This document shows positions 1-6,370 of a stretch of 7,462 nucleotides of DNA, piece by piece; position 1 is the first letter of the stretch, and the number at the start of each line of letters is the position of its first letter. The notes beneath the pieces are model-generated. The model worked only from the letters and a program-made list of their open reading frames with translations. It was not told the DNA's origin and made no database searches. Origin of the DNA: CAWVWF01 sp963933885. Lineage in GTDB: Bacteria > Bacteroidota > Bacteroidia > Flavobacteriales_C > GCA-002722245. The stretch lies in the NCBI GenBank assembly GCA_963933885.1, contig CAWVWF010000170.1, forward strand, positions 1 to 7,462. The letters run 5' to 3'. A program made the position numbers and the translations under genes.

Positions 1-11
1 AACCCAGCGAT

Positions 12-1841
12 ATGAATACAATTAAGGAATATAGTGTTGAACAGTTTTTTAATAGTAAAACATATAGCGGTGGTTTTTTCTCTCCTAAAGAAGATAAGTT
101 ATTGGTATGTTCTTATGTTGAAGGTGTTTTAAATTTAGTTGAAATAGACATTGAAACACGTGAAGAAAGAATTTTAACACAAAGTAAGAAAGAGTCTTTT
201 ATAGCGAATTCATATTTTCCGAATGACAATAGAATCGTTTTCACCCATGATAATGGTGGTGATGAAAACAATCATATTTACTGTTTAAATACAAACGGAG
301 AAATCATTGATTTAACGCCTTTTGAAGACAGTTGTAATAGATATATAAAGTGGAATTCTAATCACGATGGAATTTTATATTTGTCCAACAAAAGAGATAA
401 ACGTTTCTTTGATCTAGTTGAAATAAAAGTTAATCAGGATTGCTCAGACATAACGTATACTGTTCTTTATGAAAACAATTCAGGGTTAAGTCCTGAGGCT
501 ATTTCTAATGATTATCGTTATATAGCAATTCAGAAATACATAACATCTGACATTACGGAAATGTATCTTTTCGATAAAGAAAAGGACGATTTACAAACGT
601 TATTTTCAAAGGAAAGTAAAACTATAAACCGACCATGTTTCTTTTCGAATGGTTCCTTGTTTTACTTAACGCATGAAGGATCAGACTTTTTATACCTAAA
701 GAAATACGATATTGAAACAGGTAAATCAGAAACAGTTTACCAAGAAGATTGGGATGTTGAAAATGCTAAATTATCAGAAAATCAACAATATCTAATCTTG
801 AATATTAATCGAGATGCAACATCTGTTGTTAAGATGTTCGAAATAGATACAATGAAAGAATTAATACTTCCTTCGTTTTCAAACTCGAATGTGATGGTTG
901 CATTGCCTTCTAAATCTTGTAAGCAAATTAGACTTTCCATTAACTCTACTATAGCACTAAACGACATTCATATCTACAACTTGGAAACAGAGCAGTTAAC
1001 TAAGTTGACTTCAAGTTTAAATCCTGAGATTAACGAGGAGCATTTAACTGAAGCAAAAGTTATAAGATACCCAAGCTTTGATGGATTAGAAATCCCAGCG
1101 ATTTACTATCAACCAAAAAATGCTTCTGAAGAGAATAAAGTACCTGGTTTGATTTGGGTACATGGTGGTCCAGGAGGTCAATCGAGAAAAACTTATAGTC
1201 CATTATTACAATTTCTAGCTAACAGCGGATTTGCTGTATTGGCAGTAAACAATAGAGGAAGTAGCGGTTATGGTAGAACGTTTTTCAGACAAGATACTAG
1301 AAAACATGGTGAAGACGATTTACAAGATTGTGTTGAAGCGAAAAAATTCTTTGCATCTACAAACTGTGTAGATATGGATAAAATTGGAATTTCAGGAGGA
1401 TCTTATGGTGGTTATATGACTATGGCTGCTTTAGCTTTTAAGCCTACAGAATTTAAAGTTGGTGTAAATGTATTTGGTGTTACCAACTGGATTAGAACCT
1501 TACAATCTGTTCCTGCACATTGGGAAGATTTTAAAAATACTTTGTATGAAAAAATGGGAGACCCCTATACAGATGATATTGAAAGATTAAAAAGAATATC
1601 TCCTTTATTTCATGCTGATAAAATTGAAAAGCCCTTTATGGTTCTTCAAGGTGCAAACGACATCAGGGTTCTTCAAGTAGAATCTGATGAAATAGTTGAT
1701 GCCGCAAGAAAGAATGGAATTGAAGTGGATTACCTTGTGTTTGATGATGAAGGCCATGGATTTCTTAAAAAGGAAAACCAAATTAAGGGATATGGTAAAG
1801 TTAAACTGTTCCTAGACAAATGGTTAAAAGGCAAGAATTAG
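12..1841 (+). CDS. S9-family (prolyl oligopeptidase-like) serine peptidase, cytoplasmic
   Basis: This 609-residue protein has the two-part plan of peptidase family S9. Residues about 10-340 form a beta-propeller-like region of repeated strand segments, and about 350-609 form an alpha/beta-hydrolase catalytic domain. Visible motifs are the oxyanion-hole loop HGGPGG (384-389), the nucleophile elbow GGSYGG with Ser464, Asp550 in GANDIRV and His582 in EGHGF, so the catalytic triad is complete. There is no signal peptide or membrane segment, which suggests a cytoplasmic enzyme that cleaves short peptides, possibly acyl-peptide hydrolase-like. The exact specificity cannot be read from sequence. The ATG at 12 gives an N-terminus (NTIKEYSVEQFF) that I judge usual for flavobacterial relatives, but the frame is open to the left edge, so an upstream start is not formally excluded. 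A cupin gene follows one base after the stop and is probably co-transcribed. Confidence 0.93.
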   Translation: MNTIKEYSVEQFFNSKTYSGGFFSPKEDKLLVCSYVEGVLNLVEIDIETREERILTQSKKESFIANSYFPNDNRIVFTHDNGGDENNHIYCLNTNGEIIDLTPFEDSCNRYIKWNSNHDGILYLSNKRDKRFFDLVEIKVNQDCSDITYTVLYENNSGLSPEAISNDYRYIAIQKYITSDITEMYLFDKEKDDLQTLFSKESKTINRPCFFSNGSLFYLTHEGSDFLYLKKYDIETGKSETVYQEDWDVENAKLSENQQYLILNINRDATSVVKMFEIDTMKELILPSFSNSNVMVALPSKSCKQIRLSINSTIALNDIHIYNLETEQLTKLTSSLNPEINEEHLTEAKVIRYPSFDGLEIPAIYYQPKNASEENKVPGLIWVHGGPGGQSRKTYSPLLQFLANSGFAVLAVNNRGSSGYGRTFFRQDTRKHGEDDLQDCVEAKKFFASTNCVDMDKIGISGGSYGGYMTMAALAFKPTEFKVGVNVFGVTNWIRTLQSVPAHWEDFKNTLYEKMGDPYTDDIERLKRISPLFHADKIEKPFMVLQGANDIRVLQVESDEIVDAARKNGIEVDYLVFDDEGHGFLKKENQIKGYGKVKLFLDKWLKGKN

Positions 1842-1842
1842 A

Positions 1843-2151
1843 ATGGAAAAACCAATTCGATTTAATGAGATTTCGTGGGACATTTCAACTAAAGGAATTT
1901 CTCAGAAAGTATTTTCAGAAGGCAATACCACAATAAGACTTGTAAGGTTTAACGACGAGTTCATAGAAGAACATTGGTGTACTAAAAGTCACTTAGGTTA
2001 TATACTTAAAGGCGAACTTCGATTATCGTTTTCTGATAGAATGGAAACCTATAATGAAGGTGATGCGCTTATGCTCACTTCAGGAAAGAAGCATAAAATT
2101 ATAATGATGAAAGGAAAGTCTGTTGAATTGATCTTGTTTGAAGAAAACTAA
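1843..2151 (+). CDS. Small single-domain cupin protein
   Basis: This 102-residue protein is a single cupin barrel. The two half-motifs are visible. Motif 1 spans about 44-58 (HWCTKSH followed by GYILKGEL), and motif 2 spans about 73-84 (GDALMLTSGKKH). The probable metal ligands by alignment to the cupin pattern are His44, Cys46, His50 and His84, in place of the usual His-His-Glu-His, so the metal site, if present, is atypical. No other domain or signal peptide is present. The ATG lies one base after the TAG of the S9 peptidase gene, which suggests translational coupling and a shared mRNA. An AAAAGG about 11 bases upstream is a weak ribosome-binding candidate. Its stop codon lies inside the hairpin shared with the convergent gene. 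Function is unknown: relatives in this fold range from enzymes to small-molecule sensors, and nothing here picks one. Confidence 0.85.
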   Translation: MEKPIRFNEISWDISTKGISQKVFSEGNTTIRLVRFNDEFIEEHWCTKSHLGYILKGELRLSFSDRMETYNEGDALMLTSGKKHKIIMMKGKSVELILFEEN

Positions 2152-2173
2152 GGTTATTTATTATAACCTTTTT
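2150..2173. terminator. Probable bidirectional terminator shared by convergent genes
   Basis: A perfect 8-bp inverted repeat, AAGGTTAT (2150-2157) and ATAACCTT (2163-2170), encloses a 5-base loop. On the plus strand the run of T at 2169-2173 follows or overlaps the 3' arm. On the minus strand the hairpin is followed by AGTTTTC. It contains the last bases of the cupin stop (2149-2151) and the whole stop of the DUF2059 gene (2154-2156). The stem is short and has only two G-C pairs, so strength is uncertain, but its position between convergent genes supports a terminator role on both strands. Confidence 0.6.
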
Positions 2174-2624
2174 CGATTATTTTCGCTTGAACTTTTGCTC
2201 CAATTTCTAGTCCCCAAGCTCTACCAGCAATCATTGAATCAGCAGTTATTTTAGGCAATACAGCAATTGTTTTTTTACCGATAGGTGTTTGATAAAAAGC
2301 GATTAATGCTTTTACGTCTTCAGGCGTATAATGCTTTTTATAAATAGGAATGATTAAATCAATTAAAGATTGCTCATCTACTTCCCCCATTAACTCAGTC
2401 CAAAATTCACCTGGAATATTAGGCATTGCCTGTTTATAAGAAGTAATCATTTGTGCCATTACTTGAACTCCAATTTTTGCAGAACCAGTTAACTCTAATA
2501 ATTTATAAATATCATTTGAAAACGCATCTCTAACAACAGTAGTATCACTCTTAGAATCAGCTGTAGTTTGAGCAAAAGAAATGTTAGCAGTTAATAAGGC
2601 TAATACTAATAAGATTGATTTCAT
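2154..2624 (-). CDS. Secreted DUF2059-domain protein
   Basis: This 156-residue protein starts with a clear Sec signal peptide: Lys2, a hydrophobic core at about 4-15, and probable cleavage at SFA|Q after residue 18. There is no lipobox cysteine, so it is probably periplasmic and not a lipoprotein. A short polar linker (about 20-32) leads into an all-helical domain. Residues about 92-140 carry the DUF2059 signature: a YTPEDVKALIAFYQTPIGKK segment followed by LPKITADSM. The molecular function of DUF2059 proteins is not established. The gene is the last of the minus-strand cluster, starting 10 bases after the dapA stop, so it is probably co-transcribed with dapA. A functional link to lysine or cell-wall precursor synthesis is only suggested by position. 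The ATG is preceded by the A-rich leader AAAGTAAATT, and no Shine-Dalgarno is visible, as is usual in Bacteroidota. Confidence 0.88.
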   Translation of the reverse strand: MKSILLVLALLTANISFAQTTADSKSDTTVVRDAFSNDIYKLLELTGSAKIGVQVMAQMITSYKQAMPNIPGEFWTELMGEVDEQSLIDLIIPIYKKHYTPEDVKALIAFYQTPIGKKTIAVLPKITADSMIAGRAWGLEIGAKVQAKIIEKGYNK

Positions 2625-2634
2625 AATTTACTTT

Positions 2635-3525
2635 TTAAGAATTGGCTAGTACGTCAATAGCTTCTTGAATCTTGTCTTCAGTTTCCTTCACAACAGGAAC
2701 TAATGGTAATCTTAAAACATTTTCCATTAATCCAATCTTGTTTAACATTGCTTTAACTCCACCAGGGTTTCCATTTGCAAAAGTTAAACCGATTAAGTTT
2801 AATAATTGGTAATGTAAAACTCTTGCTTCATTGTATTTGTCCTCAAGAGAGAAATTAACAATACTTGTAATTTCATGAGGGAAAGCATTTGCGATTACAG
2901 AAATTAAACCTGTACCACCTGCAGCAATTAACGGAAGTGTAATTCCATCATCTCCTGAAATAACTTCAAATCCTTTTGGAGCGTTATTGATAATTTCCAT
3001 CATCTGACTTAAATCTCCAGATGCTTCTTTTACCGCAATTACTTTTCCTTTGAATTCATTTGCAATTTTAAGTGTCGTTTCAGCAGTCATATTAACTCCT
3101 GATCTACCTGGTACATTATATAATATAACAGGTAAAGGACAAGATTCAATAAATGCCTTGTAATGCTGATACAAACCAGTTTGAGATGGTTTGTTATATG
3201 CAGGAGTAACTGATAAAATTGCAGCTACACCGTCTAAATCATAATCGTTAAGAGATTCAATTAAGGCTCTTGTGTTGTTTCCTCCATGTCCTAAAACAAT
3301 TGGAACTCTTTCGTTAGTAATCTCTTTTACTTTTGCAAATACGGCAAGTTTTTCAGTTTGAGTTAATGTTACATTTTCTCCAGTCGTTCCAAGAACAACT
3401 AAATAATCTATACCACCTTCAATAACGTGATTAACTAGCTTTTTTAATGCTACAAAATCAACTTCTTCATCTTTCGTAAATGGAGTTACTAAAGCGACTC
3501 CTGTTCCTTCTATTTTACTAAACAT
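2635..3525 (-). CDS. dapA: 4-hydroxy-tetrahydrodipicolinate synthase
   Basis: DapA condenses pyruvate with L-aspartate-4-semialdehyde to give 4-hydroxy-tetrahydrodipicolinate, the first committed step to lysine and the diaminopimelate of peptidoglycan. It is a cytoplasmic TIM-barrel aldolase, usually a tetramer. Numbering from the ATG at 3525 gives 296 residues, a normal family length. Key residues are present: the GTTGE loop with Thr47 and Thr48, Tyr110 in AYNKPS, the proton-relay Tyr136 in LYNVPGRSG, Arg141, and the Schiff-base Lys166 in IAVKEASGD. The substrate-site GGTGLISV segment is also there. The frame can be extended two codons to a TTG at 3531 that overlaps the preceding TGA, but the ATG two bases after that stop gives the typical FxKIEGTGVALVTPF N-terminus and is preferred. 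It sits between the DUF6913-like and DUF2059 genes in a tight cluster behind ligA. Confidence 0.96.
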   Translation of the reverse strand: MFSKIEGTGVALVTPFTKDEEVDFVALKKLVNHVIEGGIDYLVVLGTTGENVTLTQTEKLAVFAKVKEITNERVPIVLGHGGNNTRALIESLNDYDLDGVAAILSVTPAYNKPSQTGLYQHYKAFIESCPLPVILYNVPGRSGVNMTAETTLKIANEFKGKVIAVKEASGDLSQMMEIINNAPKGFEVISGDDGITLPLIAAGGTGLISVIANAFPHEITSIVNFSLEDKYNEARVLHYQLLNLIGLTFANGNPGGVKAMLNKIGLMENVLRLPLVPVVKETEDKIQEAIDVLANS

Positions 3526-3527
3526 GC

Positions 3528-4073
3528 TCAATCCGTATTTATTAAATGTAAAAAATGGTCAATCCCTTTCATTAATTGTCTAACGCCATCATCCTCTTTC
3601 AATGTAATTAATAGATCCAAATCTTCCGATGTGTTCTTTCCTCCTGCTCCAACTTTAAAGCTGGCTTTAGATAAAAAAACAGGATCTCTTAATACTTCGT
3701 CCTCCTTAACCGTTACGTCAATCAATATATCAAATTGCTCATCAATAAAATTATCAACTACAACACATTTTGGTTCTAATCGAAAATTTAAATCTTTTTT
3801 GCAAAAAAAATCAAATTCCAATTTAGGGTGTACATCACTTGGAATTTCATTTTCATTAAAAAATCCAATTGTGCGCACCTTAACTTTGTACTCTCTAAGG
3901 AACTTAACGTATCTTTTCACCAATTCAAAACTCTCTTCTGAATCAGCTCTGTATACTATTCCAACACTTTTAGCAGCTTTAATATTTAAAGCTATAACAC
4001 TCCTTTGAGGTTTACTTCGACGATTGTAAGAAAAGTCGGATAATTGCCTTTTTATGTTATCGAGTATACTCAC
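3528..4073 (-). CDS. DUF6913-like conserved Bacteroidota protein
   Basis: This 181-residue soluble protein has no signal peptide or membrane segment and no catalytic motif that I recognise. Its N-terminus is basic and amphipathic (about 1-25: NIKRQ, YNRRSK). Then comes an alternating strand/helix region: SVGIVYRADS (36-45), KVKVRTIGFF (63-72), CKKDLNF (91-97), FDILIDVTV (114-122) and SKASFKVGAGG (135-145). The CKKDLN..., FDILI and KA-F-KVG pattern matches what I recall of the DUF6913 family, found beside dapA in flavobacteria. The family assignment is from memory and not verified. The start is GTG at 4073. I see no in-frame ATG between it and ligA. The stop lies two bases before the dapA ATG, so translational coupling with dapA is likely. 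Function is unknown, and the fold could be a small alpha/beta nucleotide- or ligand-binding type. Confidence 0.82.
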   Translation of the reverse strand: MSILDNIKRQLSDFSYNRRSKPQRSVIALNIKAAKSVGIVYRADSEESFELVKRYVKFLREYKVKVRTIGFFNENEIPSDVHPKLEFDFFCKKDLNFRLEPKCVVVDNFIDEQFDILIDVTVKEDEVLRDPVFLSKASFKVGAGGKNTSEDLDLLITLKEDDGVRQLMKGIDHFLHLINTD

Positions 4074-4125
4074 TAAAATTTGGATTGTAAAAATAGTATA
4101 TTTTAATCGTGCTACTAAAGATAAT

Positions 4126-6144
4126 CTAAGAAATCATTGTGATAAATTCATCTTCGGTCATTAATTGAACTCCTAACCTTTCGGCTTTCTCCAATTTACT
4201 AGGCCCCATTTTGTCTCCAGCAACAATAAATGAAGTCTTTTTAGAGATGCTAGAAACGTTTTTACCACCATATTTCTCAATGGTTTTCTTTAAATCATCT
4301 CTTGAAAACTTCATAAAGACACCACTAACTACAACAGACTTTCCTTCTAGAATTTTAACAAGATTAGCATCTTCTTCAGATTCAATAATTGCCATCTGAA
4401 CTCCGTGTTCTTTAAGACGATTTACAATTTCTACATTCTTTTCAATTGTGAAAAAAGTTTGAATACTTTCAGCTATTCTTATTCCTATTTCATCAACATT
4501 TGTTAATTCGTCTAGGGTAGCATTTTTTATATTCTCTATATTCTTAAAATACTTCGCTAACGTTTTTGCTACTGTTGAACCAACGAAACGAATTCCGATG
4601 GCAAACAAAACTTGTTCGAAAGGAATTTCTTTAGAATCTCTAACTCCTTTTAATATTTTATTTACTGACTTCTCAGCCATTCTTTCAAGCGCAATCATTT
4701 TAAACGGATCTAAGTCATATAGATCTGCAATATTATTTATTAGTCCTGATTTATAAAATTGCTCTACTGTTTCACTACCTAATCCATCAATATACATGGC
4801 TTTACGTGAAATAAAATGTTCGATTTTACTTGTTATTTGGGTAGGACATCCGTTATCATTTGGACAATAATGATTCGCTTCTCCTTCTTCTCTTACTAAC
4901 TCAGTATCACATTCTGGACAATTCGTAATGTATTCAATTTTTTCAGCATCAGCTTTTCTTGCGCTAATATTTACACCAACTACTTTAGGTATAATCTCCC
5001 CTCCTTTCTCTACAAAAACTTGATCTCCTATATATAAATCCAATTTTTCAATTTGATCTTTGTTGTGCAACGAAGCTCTTTTCACAGTTGTTCCTAATAA
5101 AGAAACTGGTTCTAGATTAGCCACCGGAGTTATTGCTCCAGTTCGACCAACTTGATAGCTTACGGAATTTAAGGTTGTAACACCTTGCTCAGTTTCAAAT
5201 TTATAAGCTATTGCCCATCTTGGAGATTTCGATGTAAAACCTAATCTCTGTTGTCTATCGTAACGATTTACTTTAATTACAATACCATCAACTTCGAAAG
5301 GTAATTCCTTTCTTTTTGTATCCCAGTATTCTATAAAGTTTATAATACCTTCAATCGAATTGGTCTTTTCGATCATTCTAGTTTTCACACTTGGAACTTT
5401 AAAACCCCATTCACCAGCTGCTGTTAAATTATCAAGATGAGTTTCTTTAGGTAAATTCTCACCCAACATATAATATAAGTAACAGTCTAATCCACGTTTA
5501 GCAACAATTTTACTTGCTTGCATTTTTAACGTACCAGATGCTGTATTTCGTGGGTTTGCCATCAATGGCTCCCCTGCTTTTTCTTTTTCTTTATTAAGCT
5601 TTTCAAAAGCTTTTAAAGGCATGAATATCTCACCTCTAATCTCAAACTCATCAGGATAATCTCCTTTTAATTGAAGTGGAATACTTCCTATTGTTCTTAC
5701 ATTAGTAGTAACATCATCTCCTCTCGTTCCGTCTCCTCGTGTTGTTGCCTGAACAAGTTCACCATTAATATATTTTAATCCAATGGCAACTCCATCATAT
5801 TTTAATTCACAAACATATTCAACGTCTTCTTCTAGAACTTTCTGAATTCTTTTTTCAAATTCAAACAAATCTTCTTTAGAATAAGAATTACTCAAAGAGA
5901 GCATTCTGTATTTATGAGTAACTGTTTCAAAATCTTTCGTAATCTCTCCCCCTACTCTTTTTGTTGGAGAAGTAGCCAATGCAAATTCAGGAAATTCCAA
6001 TTCCAAATCCTGAAGTTCTTTTAGCATTTGATCAAATTGAAAATCTGATACTGTAGGTAATTCTAACACATAATACTTATGGTTATGCTCACTTAATTCA
6101 GTAGTTAACGCTTTTATTTTTCTTTCTGCTACAGCCTTGTTCAT
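4126..6144 (-). CDS. ligA: NAD-dependent DNA ligase LigA
   Basis: LigA seals nicks in duplex DNA during replication and repair, using NAD+ to adenylate itself and then the 5'-phosphate. At 672 residues it is full length, and all domains are visible in order: domain Ia (about 1-70, HNHKYYVLELPTVSDFQFD), the adenylation domain with catalytic Lys115 in LKYDG, Glu172 in RGE, Asp286 and Lys291 in EVDGIVIKV and Lys315 in AIAYKF, then the OB fold (about 320-400). The zinc finger has Cys409, Cys412, Cys427 and Cys433. Helix-hairpin-helix repeats follow (about 450-590), and a BRCT domain ends the protein (about 597-672). No key residue is missing. The ATG at 6144 gives the standard N-terminus, and its leader is A/T-rich without a Shine-Dalgarno. 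It is the first gene of the minus-strand cluster, and its promoter should lie in the divergent region to the right. Confidence 0.98.
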   Translation of the reverse strand: MNKAVAERKIKALTTELSEHNHKYYVLELPTVSDFQFDQMLKELQDLELEFPEFALATSPTKRVGGEITKDFETVTHKYRMLSLSNSYSKEDLFEFEKRIQKVLEEDVEYVCELKYDGVAIGLKYINGELVQATTRGDGTRGDDVTTNVRTIGSIPLQLKGDYPDEFEIRGEIFMPLKAFEKLNKEKEKAGEPLMANPRNTASGTLKMQASKIVAKRGLDCYLYYMLGENLPKETHLDNLTAAGEWGFKVPSVKTRMIEKTNSIEGIINFIEYWDTKRKELPFEVDGIVIKVNRYDRQQRLGFTSKSPRWAIAYKFETEQGVTTLNSVSYQVGRTGAITPVANLEPVSLLGTTVKRASLHNKDQIEKLDLYIGDQVFVEKGGEIIPKVVGVNISARKADAEKIEYITNCPECDTELVREEGEANHYCPNDNGCPTQITSKIEHFISRKAMYIDGLGSETVEQFYKSGLINNIADLYDLDPFKMIALERMAEKSVNKILKGVRDSKEIPFEQVLFAIGIRFVGSTVAKTLAKYFKNIENIKNATLDELTNVDEIGIRIAESIQTFFTIEKNVEIVNRLKEHGVQMAIIESEEDANLVKILEGKSVVVSGVFMKFSRDDLKKTIEKYGGKNVSSISKKTSFIVAGDKMGPSKLEKAERLGVQLMTEDEFITMIS

Positions 6145-6230
6145 TTGGAAAATTATTGAAACACCAATTTACAACTCCATTTAGAAAATTGAGCTGATTT
6201 TGAGGATTAATTTCATGAATATCGAATTCA

Positions 6231-6280
6231 TTTTTTTATCTCTTTTATTTTTCCTTTTTGTCCCTTTTCATTTTCTCTTG
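6231..6280. other. Pyrimidine-rich tract in divergent intergenic region
   Basis: Forty-five of these 50 bases are pyrimidines on the plus strand, mostly runs of T broken by C. The tract lies in the 226-base space (6145-6370) between the divergent starts of ligA and the secreted repeat-protein gene. Read on the minus strand it is an A-rich tract about 90-140 bases upstream of the ligA start, a place where such DNA could act as a bent or UP-like element. On the plus strand the same frame as the downstream gene is open through it and would encode a Phe/Leu-rich hydrophobic stretch, which is probably a by-product of the composition. Confidence 0.45.
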
Positions 6281-6323
6281 AATTTACAATCCTACTACAC
6301 CAATAAAAAAGATCACTTTGAAA

Positions 6324-6331
6324 TACTTTTG
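6324..6331 (+). promoter_or_regulatory. Possible Bacteroidota -7 promoter box (TACTTTTG)
   Basis: The 8-mer TACTTTTG fits the Bacteroidota -7 consensus TAnnTTTG exactly and lies 39 bases before the ATG of the secreted repeat-protein gene, giving a plausible 5' leader of about 30 bases. No TTG or TTTG is found at the usual 17-23 base distance upstream, so the -33 element is missing. In AT-rich DNA such a half-site can arise by chance. Confidence 0.3.
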
Positions 6332-6370
6332 GATCATAGTAATCACAAACCGAAATTAAAAAAATCAATT

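Noticed and set aside
782..967. Minus-strand open frame of 61 codons inside the S9 peptidase gene
   Set aside because: It is fully antisense to a well-supported gene, has no recognisable domain and no plausible leader, so it is treated as a shadow frame.
3631..4008. Plus-strand open frame of 125 codons inside the DUF6913-like gene
   Set aside because: It is antisense to the operon gene. Its Ser/Thr/Leu-rich composition is what the complement of Lys/Glu/Asp-rich coding gives, and no family is recognised.
4074..4125. AT-only palindrome AAAATA/TATTTT (4090-4104) between ligA and the DUF6913-like gene, and a -7-like TATTTTTA on the minus strand
   Set aside because: The stem has only A-T pairs and is too weak for a credible terminator, and the box lacks the final G of TAnnTTTG. 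Both are expected by chance in this AT-rich gap.
4211..4399. Plus-strand open frame of 62 codons inside ligA
   Set aside because: It lies opposite the conserved BRCT domain of LigA, with no independent sign of coding.
6145..6240. Possible minus-strand ligA promoter (TAAATTG-like box near 6166-6172)
   Set aside because: It lacks one T of the TAnnTTTG consensus and has no convincing upstream TTTG at the right spacing, so a promoter is expected here but cannot be placed.
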